This document shows, piece after piece, positions 19,329-29,000 of a stretch of DNA of 33,715 nt. The stretch is taken from NCBI GenBank assembly GCA_027023475.1, contig JALVVJ010000119.1:1-33715 (forward strand), written 5' to 3'. The translations under genes and the position numbers were made by a program. Numbering within the stretch: the first letter of the stretch is position 1; each line of letters begins with the position of its first letter. The notes beneath the pieces were generated by a model. That model ran no database searches. It had not been told where the DNA came from and saw only the letters and a program-made list of their open reading frames with translations. The DNA comes from Flavobacteriales bacterium (GTDB lineage: Bacteria > Bacteroidota > Bacteroidia > Flavobacteriales > Flavobacteriaceae).

Positions 19329-20159
19329 TTATACTCGCTGCATTTGCATAAAAATGTCCACCGCCTCGCGGGCAGGGCCTACGTCGTGAACCCGGAGCAA
19401 GCGGGCGCCTTTTTGTAAGGCAATCATGTGTACGGCCGTGCTGGCGTTGAGCATGTCGCCGGGTGTTCCGCCCAGGAGTTTGAACAGCATGGACTTGCGC
19501 GAAATGCCCACCATAAGGATTTTGTCGTGCCACAGGAAAGTGTCCAAATGTTTGAGTATACGGTAGTTATCGTCAAGCGTTTTGCCGAATCCAAAACCCG
19601 GATCCACGATGATGTCGTTCACGTGCAACTTGTGCAATTCCCTGATTTTGCGGGCCAAAAAGCGGTTGATTTCCATAATCACGTCGTCGTATTCGGGATT
19701 CAGTTGCATGGTTTGGGGCGTGCCTTTCATGTGCATCAACACGTAGGGCACCTGCAATCGGGCTACGGTGGCAAACATGTTGCTGTCCAAATTGCCGGCC
19801 GAAATATCGTTGATCATACAAGCGCCGACTTCAACGGCTTCGCGGGCGATGGGGCTGCGGAAAGTGTCGGCCGAAAGGGGGACGCCGGGAAAATGCTTGT
19901 GCAAGCTTCGGATGGCCGGAATCAAGCGGCGGCGTTCTTCGGTTTCGTCCACCCGCGGCGCACCCGGACGTGAGGAATAGCCGCCCACATCCAGGATGTC
20001 CACACCTTGATTAACCATTTGTTCGGCGCGTTCCAGCAAATCTTTTTCGGCCGCCACCCGGCTGCCGGCAAAAAACGAATCGGGCGTTACATTTAAGATG
20101 CCCATAATGCGCGGGCGCTCGAAATCCATCAAACGGCCACGGCAGTTGATACTTGGCAT
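19329..20159 (-). CDS. folP: Dihydropteroate synthase
   Basis: 276 residues from the ATG at 20159. Condenses p-aminobenzoate with hydroxymethyl-dihydropterin pyrophosphate in folate synthesis; the target of sulfonamides. A TIM-barrel enzyme with the expected signatures: MGILNVTPDSF (19-29), DVGGYSSRPGA (57-67), INDISAGN, DPGFGFGKT, GISRKS and RVHDVG near the C-terminus. The frame is open to an ATG at 20213, but that lies inside ldcA and adds residues unlike the family. From 20159 the product begins MPSINCRGRLMDF, the flavobacterial pattern. It follows ldcA by 32 nt and may have its own promoter overlapping the ldcA end. Confidence 0.94.
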   Translation of the reverse strand: MPSINCRGRLMDFERPRIMGILNVTPDSFFAGSRVAAEKDLLERAEQMVNQGVDILDVGGYSSRPGAPRVDETEERRRLIPAIRSLHKHFPGVPLSADTFRSPIAREAVEVGACMINDISAGNLDSNMFATVARLQVPYVLMHMKGTPQTMQLNPEYDDVIMEINRFLARKIRELHKLHVNDIIVDPGFGFGKTLDDNYRILKHLDTFLWHDKILMVGISRKSMLFKLLGGTPGDMLNASTAVHMIALQKGARLLRVHDVGPAREAVDIFMQMQRV

Positions 20160-20176
20160 AATACGGCGTTTGGCTA

Positions 20177-20207
20177 CGAAGTTAAGGAATTTTAGGCCTT
20201 TTGGAAA
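20177..20207 (-). promoter_or_regulatory. Candidate internal promoter for folP
   Basis: TTT (20207-20205), a 20-nt spacer and TAACTTCG (20184-20177) on the minus strand, 17 nt upstream of the chosen folP start and overlapping the ldcA 3' end. The -7 box has TTCG in place of TTTG, as at lepB. Confidence 0.3.
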
Positions 20208-21106
20208 CGCCACCCGCCTTTGTGCCGGCTTATGCCATATTCCGCACCCAAAATCATGGGTTCGTTTTCGGGTATATGTCCGGCAGGGAAGCCGAAAAAG
20301 ACGGGATAGTCCTTAGTGACGGCCAATTCGCCTATAATTTGCTTGACCGTAAGCGGGAAAGGCGGGTCGTCGTGCCGGATGTCGGTAAATCGTCCTACAA
20401 GCAGCCCGGCCAAATCATTCAGTCCGCCGGCATGTTCCAAGCTGTGCAACAAGCGGTCAACGGCATAGAGATGTTCGCCCACATCTTCCAGGAACAGAAT
20501 TTTTCCACGGAAATCAAAGCCCGTTTCACACATAGAAACCAGGGTGGCCAAATTGCCGCCGGTGAGGATGCCTTGGGTTTCCTGCGGGCGCAGGTTCATG
20601 CTGTCGTGCGGGAAATCAACCGGCACCGGTTTGCCGGAAAGCAAATCAAAAAGATGCTTGCGGACCCTTTCCGGTTGGTCCTCATCCAAATTTACGGGCA
20701 TCCACGAATGAACGGATTGATAGCCCAATCGATGGAGCCACACATGGAAAACCGTGATGTCCGAAAAGCCCGCAATCCATTTGGGATTGTTGCGGAATCC
20801 CGTCCAGTCCAAGCGGTCAATAATACGGATGCTTCCGTAGCCGCCGCGCAGGGCCCAAATCATCCGGCACTCGGGGTCGTCCAAGGCGGCTTGCATGGCT
20901 TGAAGCCGCTCGTGGTCGGAGCCGGCCAAACTTCCCCATTGCCGGTAGGCCTGCGGCGCCACCTGCGTCCGGAAACCCCGGCTTTGGAGCAGGCGCACCG
21001 CCCTGTCGATAACGGCGGTTTCGGCCAGCGCTCCGGCCGGGGCGACAAGGCAAATCTTGTCGCCCTGTTTTAGCGGAGCCGGTGCTTTATATGCCGTGGG
21101 TTTCAT
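20192..21106 (-). CDS. ldcA: LD-carboxypeptidase (peptidase S66, murein tetrapeptidase)
   Basis: 304 residues. Cytoplasmic serine peptidase that removes the terminal D-alanine from murein tetrapeptides during cell-wall recycling. The Ser-Glu-His triad is visible: S115 in AGFSDIT (112-118), E207 in LFLEDVGEHLY (204-214) and H277 in GFPAGHIPENEP (272-283). The N-terminal LVAPAGAL and the WALRGGYGSIRII nucleophile-domain segment (84-96) also fit. No signal peptide, as expected for a recycling enzyme. Its ATG overlaps the ppdK stop (ATGA), so the two are translationally coupled although their pathways are unrelated. Confidence 0.93.
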   Translation of the reverse strand: MKPTAYKAPAPLKQGDKICLVAPAGALAETAVIDRAVRLLQSRGFRTQVAPQAYRQWGSLAGSDHERLQAMQAALDDPECRMIWALRGGYGSIRIIDRLDWTGFRNNPKWIAGFSDITVFHVWLHRLGYQSVHSWMPVNLDEDQPERVRKHLFDLLSGKPVPVDFPHDSMNLRPQETQGILTGGNLATLVSMCETGFDFRGKILFLEDVGEHLYAVDRLLHSLEHAGGLNDLAGLLVGRFTDIRHDDPPFPLTVKQIIGELAVTKDYPVFFGFPAGHIPENEPMILGAEYGISRHKGGWRFQKA

Positions 21107-23835
21107 TGTTTTTTGTGCCGGATGGTGGCTTGTGCGGCCGCCAAGCGGGCAATGGGCACACGGAAAGGCGAACAGCTAACATAGTGCAGCCCTACGCGGT
21201 CGAAGAAATCGATAGAAGTGGGTTCGCCGCCGTGTTCGCCGCAAATGCCCAGCGAAATATCGGGGCGGGTTTGTTTGCCCTTGCGTACGGCCGTTTCCAC
21301 CAATTGTCCCACGCCCTCTTGGTCCAATTTTTCGAAGGGGTCGGATTTGAGCAGACCTTTTTCCTTGTAGATTTTCAGGAATTTGCCGGCATCGTCGCGC
21401 GAAAATCCGAAGGTCATTTGCGTGAGGTCGTTGGTGCCGAAGGAGAAAAACTCGGCCGGACCGGCAATTTCGTTGGCCGTAACGGCGGCCCGTGGAATTT
21501 CGATCATGGTACCGATTTTGTAATCGATTTCCACGCCGTATTCGTCGAACACCTTGCGGGCGGTTTGTTCAATGATTTGGCGTTGCATTTCCATTTCGGA
21601 TTTCATGCTCACCAAGGGCACCATAATTTCGGGGCGCGCATCGATGCCGCGCTTGCGCAGGTTGAGGGCGGCTTCGAGGATGGCGCGGGTTTGCATTTCG
21701 GTAATTTCGGGATAGGTGTTGCCCAATCGGCAGCCGCGGTGGCCCAGCATGGGGTTGAATTCGGAAAGTTCTTCCACTTTTCGTTTGATCTCATCAACGC
21801 TCACACCCATGGCTTCGGCCATTTCGCGTTGGCCTTCTTCGTCGTGCGGAACAAATTCGTGCAGCGGCGGGTCGAGTAGCCGGACCGTTACCGGATAACC
21901 CTGCATGGCTTCGAATATGCCTTCGAAATCGGCCCGTTGCATGGGCAGGAGTTTGTCCAGGGCCTTTCGGCGACCGGTTTCGTCTTCGGCCAGGATCATT
22001 TCGCGCATGGCAATGATTTTGTCGCCTTCGAAGAACATGTGTTCGGTACGGCAAAGTCCGATTCCTTTGGCGCCGAATTTACGCGCCACCGAAGCATCGT
22101 GCGGCGTGTCGGCATTGGTGCGCACATACATGCGGGCGTGTTTGTCGGCCAGTTCCATCAGCCGGGCAAAGGCGGCGTCCAGTTCGGGGTCCACCGTTTC
22201 GATTTTACCTTCGAAGACTTCGCCGGTGGAGCCGTTGAGCGAAATCCAGTCGCCTTCTTTGAGCGCAATATCACCCACCCGGATGGTACGGGCTTTGTAA
22301 TCAATGTCCAATTCGCCGGCGCCGGCCACACAGGTTTTACCCATACCGCGGGCCACTACGGCCGCATGCGAAGTCATTCCGCCGCGGGCGGTCAGGATGC
22401 CGTTGGCTGCATGCATGCCCGCCAGGTCTTCGGGCGAAGTTTCGATGCGCACCAGGATAACGTCTTCGCCTTGGGCGGCCAGTTTTTCGGCCTCATCGGC
22501 AAAGAATACGATTTTGCCCGTGGCCGCACCCGGAGAAGCGGGCAAGCCCTTGGTAATCACACGGGCTTGGCTCATTTTGTCGCGGTTGAACACCGGATGG
22601 AGGAGTTCGTTCAGTTTTTCGGGGTCCACGCGCAACAGGGCTTCTTCTTCGCTAATCAGGCCTTCGTCGAGCATGTCCATGGCAATTTTGACCATGGCCA
22701 TACCGGTACGCTTGCCGTTGCGGGTTTGCAGGAGCCACAGTTTGCCTTCCTGGATGGTAAACTCCAAGTCCTGCATATCGCGGTAGTGTTGTTCCAGCCG
22801 GTGTTGGATGTCGTAAAGTTGCTTGTAGAGTTCGGGCATGGTTTCCTCGAGCGAAGGATATTTGGCCTTTCGTTCTTCTTCGCTAATCCCTTGCAGGCGG
22901 GCCCAGCGTCGCGAACCTTCGAGGGTGATTTGCTGCGGCGTACGCACACCGGCCACCACATCTTCGCCTTGGGCGTTAATCAGGTATTCGCCGTTAAAGA
23001 TTTTTTCGCCCGTGGCGGCATCGCGCGTAAAGGCCACGCCGGTGGCCGAATGATCGCCCATATTGCCGAATACCATGGCTTGTACATTCACGGCCGTACC
23101 CCAGTCGTGCGGAATGCCGTTAAGCTCACGATAGGTGATGGCGCGTTCGTTGTTCCAGCTACGGAACACGGCCAGGATGGCTTCCCAGAGTTGTTCCCAA
23201 GGGTCGTCGGGAAAATCTTTGCCGGTTTGGTCTTTGATGGCTTGCTTGAAGGCCTTGACCAGGTATTTGAGGTCATCGGTGGTCATGTCGGTGTCGGAGG
23301 TGTAGCCCTTTTCTTCTTTGAGCCGGTCCATGATGGCTTCAAAAGGGTCGATGTCTTCCTTGGATTCGGGTTTCATACCCAACACCACATCGCCAAACAT
23401 TTGTACAAATCGACGGTATGAATCCCAGGCAAAGCGTTCGTTACCGGTTTTGCGGGCCAGGCCTTCCACGGTTTGGTCGTTCAGTCCCAGGTTGAGCACC
23501 GTATCCATCATGCCGGGCATGGACACACGCGCACCCGAGCGCACCGACAACAACAGCGGATTTTCGGGGTCGCCGAAACGTGCGCCCATGTCTTGTTCAA
23601 TCATCCGGATGGCTTCTTCCACTTCGGGGCGAAGCAATTCGATAATTTTATCGCGGCCCAGTTTTTCGTATTCGGTACTTACGTCGGTGGTGATGGTAAA
23701 ACCCGGCGGCACCGGCACGCCGATGCGGCGCATTTCGGCCAGGTTGGCCCCTTTACCACCCAACAAATTACGCATGGTGGCATCCCCGTCCACCCGTTGC
23801 GAAGTAAACACATACACGCGTTTTTCCTTGTTCAT
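21103..23835 (-). CDS. ppdK: Pyruvate, phosphate dikinase
   Basis: 910 residues, full length. Interconverts pyruvate + ATP + Pi and phosphoenolpyruvate + AMP + PPi, allowing gluconeogenesis from pyruvate or PPi-linked glycolysis. The N-terminal nucleotide-binding domain starts with LLGGKGANLAEMRRIGVPVP (24-43). The swivelling phosphohistidine domain has GGMTSHAAVVARGMGK (485-500), with H490 as phospho-carrier and T488 as the residue equivalent to the regulatory threonine. The C-terminal TIM barrel has GTNDLTQMTFGFSRDD (800-815) and GICGEHGGEP (863-872) with catalytic C865. It leads the ppdK-ldcA-folP operon. With nifJ it could link acetyl-CoA and PEP in either direction (inference). Confidence 0.96.
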   Translation of the reverse strand: MNKEKRVYVFTSQRVDGDATMRNLLGGKGANLAEMRRIGVPVPPGFTITTDVSTEYEKLGRDKIIELLRPEVEEAIRMIEQDMGARFGDPENPLLLSVRSGARVSMPGMMDTVLNLGLNDQTVEGLARKTGNERFAWDSYRRFVQMFGDVVLGMKPESKEDIDPFEAIMDRLKEEKGYTSDTDMTTDDLKYLVKAFKQAIKDQTGKDFPDDPWEQLWEAILAVFRSWNNERAITYRELNGIPHDWGTAVNVQAMVFGNMGDHSATGVAFTRDAATGEKIFNGEYLINAQGEDVVAGVRTPQQITLEGSRRWARLQGISEEERKAKYPSLEETMPELYKQLYDIQHRLEQHYRDMQDLEFTIQEGKLWLLQTRNGKRTGMAMVKIAMDMLDEGLISEEEALLRVDPEKLNELLHPVFNRDKMSQARVITKGLPASPGAATGKIVFFADEAEKLAAQGEDVILVRIETSPEDLAGMHAANGILTARGGMTSHAAVVARGMGKTCVAGAGELDIDYKARTIRVGDIALKEGDWISLNGSTGEVFEGKIETVDPELDAAFARLMELADKHARMYVRTNADTPHDASVARKFGAKGIGLCRTEHMFFEGDKIIAMREMILAEDETGRRKALDKLLPMQRADFEGIFEAMQGYPVTVRLLDPPLHEFVPHDEEGQREMAEAMGVSVDEIKRKVEELSEFNPMLGHRGCRLGNTYPEITEMQTRAILEAALNLRKRGIDARPEIMVPLVSMKSEMEMQRQIIEQTARKVFDEYGVEIDYKIGTMIEIPRAAVTANEIAGPAEFFSFGTNDLTQMTFGFSRDDAGKFLKIYKEKGLLKSDPFEKLDQEGVGQLVETAVRKGKQTRPDISLGICGEHGGEPTSIDFFDRVGLHYVSCSPFRVPIARLAAAQATIRHKKQ

Positions 23836-23976
23836 AATATCACATTTTTTATCCCGTGTAAATTATGACATTATTTTGATGAAAAACTGAAAAATATCAG
23901 TTTCGGATGTTTCCTTGGCGCTTGCGTTATTAGGAGCGGGATAAATAGGTTTTGGGCGCCCCGCCCTCATTCATGC

Positions 23977-24140
23977 AGCATTGCAGCAAGCGTAAAATGT
24001 CGGAAAAGTTGAAGTTATTTTTGTCGAGAACAAAGCAGACAATCCGAAGGCATAGCCGTAGCTATGGCAAGGATGGGCAATGCCGTTATCGGCAAAAAGA
24101 ACAAAACTTGGTGTGATCATTTTATGCTTGCTGCAACGCT
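23977..24140. repeat. Small element with 23-bp terminal inverted repeats
   Basis: AGCATTGCAGCAAGCGTAAAATG (two parts: 23977-23999) is matched in inverse at 24118-24140 with two differences, enclosing 118 nt. The interior holds a short hairpin ATAGC-CGTA-GCTAT and no open frame of note. Its base composition is much closer to average than the GC-rich repeat next to it. No target-site duplication was recognised at the ends. It could be a miniature transposable element or a folded RNA; it lies upstream of ppdK between 142 and 305 nt from its ATG. Confidence 0.55.
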
Positions 24141-24150
24141 AAGCCGCACT

Positions 24151-25256
24151 GCTTCACTTTGTTCGCATTGCGGCGCATTCATGAGGCGGGACTCGCTACG
24201 CTCGCCTCCCGCTCTCGTTCAGGCAGGTTGCATGGCTTCACTTTCGTTCGCACCGCAACGCCTTCACGAGGCGGGACTTGCTCCGCTCGCCCCTGCGGCC
24301 GGGCTGTCCGCTCAAATTCGCCTTGGCGGATGCCGTGGTTTTGCGCGGGCGCGCGTGCCGCGCGCCCGCGCCCGCCCGTGCGTGGGGCTTCCTACTGGTC
24401 GCCTCCGCCAGGCGGAAAACCATCGGCACCGCCGGCGGCTCATAACCGCTCCCATCCCTGGCGCGATAATAAGATGCGCGCGATAAATCGCGCGTCCACA
24501 ATGGAACATCCGGCTTCGGTTGAAACATTCGGGTTTATGATTAACGTCCTATTGTAAATATTGAAGGAAAGTGTGATTTCGACGAACGTAGTGAGGAGAA
24601 ATCTCTTCACGGATACTCCATTCGGGACGGAATATTAAGTTCCTATTGTCCAATCCAAAATGAGATTCCTTCCCGACCTTCGGTGCGGGACAAGCTGGCG
24701 TTTTGCCTCGCTAGCGTTCGGGAAAACTTTGTCGGAATGACATCGATCTCCTACTGTAAACATTGAAGGATAATAAAAATCCCGCCCGCGGAGACCGCCG
24801 CCGAGCGAGCGCAAACGAAGCGAGGCGACATAGAGCCGGGCCGGCCGGGCCGTCCCGGCGACTTCCCGAGCAGACCGGGTCCGCTGCGTAGCAGCGGCCA
24901 AGGGCTGCGAGGGGCGCGAAGGGAGACCAACGCGTAGCCGCAGGCGAAGTGTGAGGGCTCCCGGAGCTGCGAAGCAAGACAAAGGCAGGAGCGCAGCGAC
25001 GGCCTGCCGGCTTGCGGAGTTGCGCAGGGAAACAAGGCGCGGCCTGTGGCGTTGGTCATTGGAAGCCGCAGGTTTCCGAAGCCGCGAAACAAGACAAGGA
25101 GCGCCGGCGCCGCGCGTAAGCGCGGGGCCGGCGGCGCAAAACTCACGGAAATTTGTCGGCAAAATCCCCGCCTCTGGCTTTGAACCAAAGAATGTAATAA
25201 ACCCGAAACTTTTGCGCCGCCGGCAGCGGAATTTTCATTCCGCCGCCGGCGCCCTG
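24151..25256 (-). repeat. GC-rich intergenic mosaic repeat, cluster 4
   Basis: Occupies most of the 1.55-kb gap between divergent ppdK and the DUF4395 gene; no gene is supported. Read on the minus strand it repeats the plan of cluster 3: palindrome A (25252-25214), palindrome B (25137-25087), hairpins (25077-25061, 24962-24921), then core D (24565-24440) with CGCGCGAT-AA-ATCGCGCG at 24477-24494, and the GC-rich E stretch (about 24410-24318) close to that of cluster 1. About 200 nt are inserted before D, bounded by 22-nt direct repeats (24547-24568 and 24749-24770). At the far end an 84-nt unit is duplicated in tandem (from 24151 and 24235). Bases 23836-23976 hold nothing recognisable, nor do 25257-25350. 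Confidence 0.85.
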
Positions 25257-25358
25257 ACGGCTTGTGAAGCCGCATAACTTGTCAAACCTCCGCAGATGGG
25301 TTTAGGAGCGTCTAAAATAACATAAAGTAACATACATTACATAGTTGGATAATTTTTG

Positions 25359-25366
25359 TAACTTTG
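25359..25366 (+). promoter_or_regulatory. Promoter -7 box of DUF4395 gene
   Basis: TAACTTTG matches TAnnTTTG exactly, 18 nt upstream of the chosen ATG at 25385. No TTTG at the right distance upstream. Confidence 0.4.
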
Positions 25367-25384
25367 TATCCAAAATCATCTGTT

Positions 25385-25861
25385 ATGAACCAACAAGCAT
25401 GTCCGGTAAATTACAAGCGTGTCAATGTTTATTTGATCAAGTTTTACAGCACCGTTGTGGCGGCTCTGCTGATGATGTTTTTGCTGGCCGATTGGCGTGT
25501 TCCTATGTATGTGTTGGCCGTGGATTTCAGTATCCGCGTGCTGTTTGGCGTCCGTTACAGTCCACTTTGTCGTGCTTTGGGCTTGGTTTTGGATTTTTTG
25601 CAGGTAAAACCGCGTGAAATCGACGCTTCGACCAAGCAATTTGCCGCACGTGTGGGCATGTTGTTTTCGGTTAGTGTAGCCCTGTTGATATGGACCGGCG
25701 CACTTACGACTGCACGTGTAGTGGCAGTGGTGTTTTTGGCGGCTGTTTTGTCGGAAGTGATGTTGGATTTTTGCATCGCCTGCTGGATGGAAAGCGTTTG
25801 GAAATCTTACTTCGGACGCAAAAGGCGCGACGAGCAAGAGCGTTTTTTCGACCGATCTTGA
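25385..25861 (+). CDS. DUF4395 membrane protein
   Basis: 158 residues. Four hydrophobic helices with a CPVNYKRVN N-terminus (6-14), a central DFSIRVLFGVRYSPLCRALG segment, ARVGMLFSVSVALL and a FCIACWMESVW end with paired cysteines. This is the pattern of DUF4395, small membrane proteins of unknown function that often carry CxxC-like cysteines and have been found near thiol-redox genes. No such partner is next to it here. The frame extends 7 codons upstream to 25364, but that ATG overlaps the promoter box, so I take the start at 25385. The initiator tRNA promoter overlaps its stop codon. Confidence 0.8.
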   Translation: MNQQACPVNYKRVNVYLIKFYSTVVAALLMMFLLADWRVPMYVLAVDFSIRVLFGVRYSPLCRALGLVLDFLQVKPREIDASTKQFAARVGMLFSVSVALLIWTGALTTARVVAVVFLAAVLSEVMLDFCIACWMESVWKSYFGRKRRDEQERFFDRS

Positions 25862-25888
25862 CACCTAATAGTTTTTGTTGTATATTTG
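25858..25888 (+). promoter_or_regulatory. Promoter of initiator tRNA
   Basis: TTG (25858-25860), a 20-nt spacer and TATATTTG (25881-25888) fit the Bacteroidota consensus. The -33 box overlaps the last codons of the upstream gene, and the tRNA begins 12 nt after the -7 box. Confidence 0.6.
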
Positions 25889-25899
25889 CATCGCAAAAC

Positions 25900-25972
<73 letters not shown>

Positions 25973-25978
25973 CAACGG

Positions 25979-26009
25979 AAACCGCCTTGAATGCTAGGGC
26001 GGTTTTTTT
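25979..26009 (+). terminator. Rho-independent terminator after tRNA-Met
   Basis: AAACCGCC (25979-25986) pairs with GGCGGTTT (25998-26005) over an 11-nt loop and runs into seven T residues. It begins 7 nt after the tRNA. Confidence 0.85.
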
Positions 26010-26034
26010 GTTTGACGGTTTTTTTGGCGAGCTT

Positions 26035-26071
26035 ACAAAAAACGCCGGAGCATGATAATCGCTCCGGCGTT
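26035..26071 (-). terminator. Rho-independent terminator of the efflux operon
   Basis: AACGCCGGAGC (26041-26051) pairs perfectly with GCTCCGGCGTT (26061-26071) over a 9-nt loop. On the minus strand it is followed by a T-run (26040-26036). It lies 22 nt past the RND gene. Confidence 0.85.
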
Positions 26072-26093
26072 CCGGTTTAAAGTTTATTCGTGC

Positions 26094-29000
26094 CTACACT
26101 CCCGTTTCTACTTGTTCACGCGCCACTTGACGGGTCATTTTAAGGAAAATGAAGTAGATCGACGGCACCACCACCAGCGTCAGGAAGGTGGCAAAGGTCA
26201 GTCCGTAAATTACCGCACGGGCCAAAGGCCCCCAGAAGGCCACATTTTCGCCGCCCAAATAGAAATCGGGCTTAAATTCGGCAAACAAACCGATAAAGTC
26301 CAAGTTCATACCCAAAGCCAGCGGGATTAAGCCCAAAATGGTGGTGATGGCCGTGAGCAAAACCGGACGCAAACGGGTTTTCCCGGCCTCTACAATAGAT
26401 TCGCGCACCATAGAAAGAGGTGGTTTATCCTCGTCGCCCAATCCGGCCTCGGCCTTTTTGCGCGCTATGGTCAGGTTGGTGTAGTCCAACAGCACAATGG
26501 CGTTGTTTACCACAATGCCCGCCAGCGAAATGATGCCAATCATGGTCATAATCACCGAAAATTCGGCCCGTGTAATCACCAGTCCCAGCAAAACGCCTAT
26601 CATGCTCAACACCACGGTTATCATGATAATGAAGGGTGTGGAAATGGAATTGAATTGCAAAACCAAAATCAGGAAAATCATCAAAACGGCTATCAGCAAC
26701 GCACGCGAAAGGAAAGCCATATTCTTTTTCATTTCTTTCTGCTCGCCTTCGAAGGTGTAGCGCATACCGCGTGGCAAGGTGTAGTTTTTCATCAATTTTT
26801 TCACTTGGGCAACAATTTCGTTGGCATTGTAACCTTCCAAAACGTTGGAACCTAGCGTAATCACCCGTTTCAGGTCTTTACGTTTGATGGCGCTAAACGT
26901 GGATTTGGGTTGCATGCTTGCCACGGTTGAAAGGGGCACACTGACCAATTTTCCGGTTTGCTGATCGCGATAAACGATGCGTTGGTCGAGCAAGCGGTTA
27001 CGGTTGTAGCGATACTTGTCGGCCAGGCGGACATTGATGGGGTAATCGTCGTCGCCCCATTTGTAGCTATCGGCTTCGCTTCCATAGATGGCCGTGCGCA
27101 ACTGCATGCCCACTTGCGCGGTGGAAATACCCAAGCGGCCGGCTTTTTCTTTGTCCACGCGGATTTCCAGTTCGGGCTTGTTTTTGTCCACATCGATTTG
27201 CAGGTCTTCGATGCCGGGAATATGGGCGTCGTCGATGTATTTTTTGACCCGGATGGCTTCGGTGAGCAATTGATCATAATCGTCACCTATCAGTTTTAAT
27301 TCCAAAGGTAATCCTGTGGGCGGTTTGTGCTGGTCTTTGTCCACCGATATTTTAATGCCGGCATAGCCGCGTATGAGTTTGCGCAGGTCGTTCATAATGT
27401 CGGATGTGCTTACACCTTTACGGTTGTCGAAGTCCTCGAAGTCGATAATGACCTTGGCCCGGTTGGGCGTTTTTCCTCCCACAAAATCCCTGCGCGGGTC
27501 GCCGGTGCCTTCGCCCACTTGTTCCACAATGGAGCGGACCAGGTAATCGTATTTTTTGCCGTGAAAGTATTTTTGAACCTTTTCGGTGGTTTTTTGGGTA
27601 AAATCATTGACCGTTTCAATGTCGGTGCCTATGGGGAATTCAATGTAAACATAAAGTTGATTGGGTTCGGTGTTGGGGAAAAATTGGGTTTTGAGCGGGA
27701 ATAATTTCATCATCAGTCCCGAGAAGATCAATAAGCCCACGGTGGAAAGAAAAATCCATTGGGCATGGCTGCCCCGGATAGCAAATTCAATCGTGCGGCG
27801 GTAATAATCCTCTAACCAAGGCAGAAAATTATTTTGAAACCATTCGATTGTTCTTCCCAAAAAAGTGCGATAGGCCCATTTCCAAAGCACCACCAAGGCA
27901 AACCAAAGTCCAAGGGCATTAAGCAAATGCTTCCATTTGACTGACAAACCGGGTAATAAAAATTCCAATGCGAAAAACACCACGGACAAAAGTCCGTAGA
28001 TAATCAGTTCACGGATGTATTTTTCGCGGGGTTTGCCGGCATCGGTCATTTTCATATACAACCGGGCCAACACCGGATTGACCACCAAAGCCACAAAAAG
28101 CGACGAACTGAGCACCACCATCAGCGTAATGGGCAGGTATTGCATAAAATTACCGATGATGCCCGGCCAAAAGGCCAAGGGCAAGAAAGCCACCACCGTG
28201 GTAGCAGTGGAACCGATAATGGGCCAAGCCACTTCGCCCACGGCAAAGCGTGCCGACTCCAAGGGACCGAAGCCCTCTTCGCGGTAGCGGTAAATGTTTT
28301 CGATAATCACAATACCGTTGTCCACCAGCATACCCAAGGCCAAAACCAAGGCAAAAAGCACCATGGTGTTGAGCGTTACGCCGAACATATGCAGTATGAG
28401 GAACGACAAAAACATGGAAAGCGGAATGGCCACGCCCACAAACAAAGCATTGCGGAAGCCCATGAAAAACATCAACACCATAACAACAAAAAGCATACCC
28501 ATAATGATGCTGTTTTCCAGGTCGGAAACCTGCTTGCGGGTGCGGTCGGACAAGTCGTTGGTGATGTGAACGCTCACATCCTTGGGAATAAAAGTTTTTT
28601 TGGCGTCTTCGATGATTTTGGCAATGGCATCGGCGGCTTCCAACTGGTTAGCGCCGCTTTGTTTTTTGACGTCGAGCATCACCACCGGATGTCCGAATTC
28701 GCGGGCATAGCTTTCGGCTTCTTTGGGTTTGAAACGCACGGTGGCCACATCTTTGAGGTAGGTGATTTTGTCCTTGGCCTTGCGGATGACGATATTGGCA
28801 ATTTGATCGGTGTTTTCGAAATCACCGCTCACGCGCACATTGCGGCGCACGCCGCCTTCCTTGATTTCGCCGGCCGAAATGCTCAGGTTGTTGTTTTTAA
28901 TGGCATTTTCGATGCTGCGAAACGATATGTTGCGGCTGATCATTTCGTTGAGGTCCACCGACACTTCTACTTCCTTGTCCTGAACGCCGCGGATATCGGC

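Noticed and set aside
24635-25275. Overlapping minus-strand frames of 174-175 codons in cluster 4
   Set aside because: They run through palindromes A and B and small hairpins; composition follows the repeats and no domain is visible.
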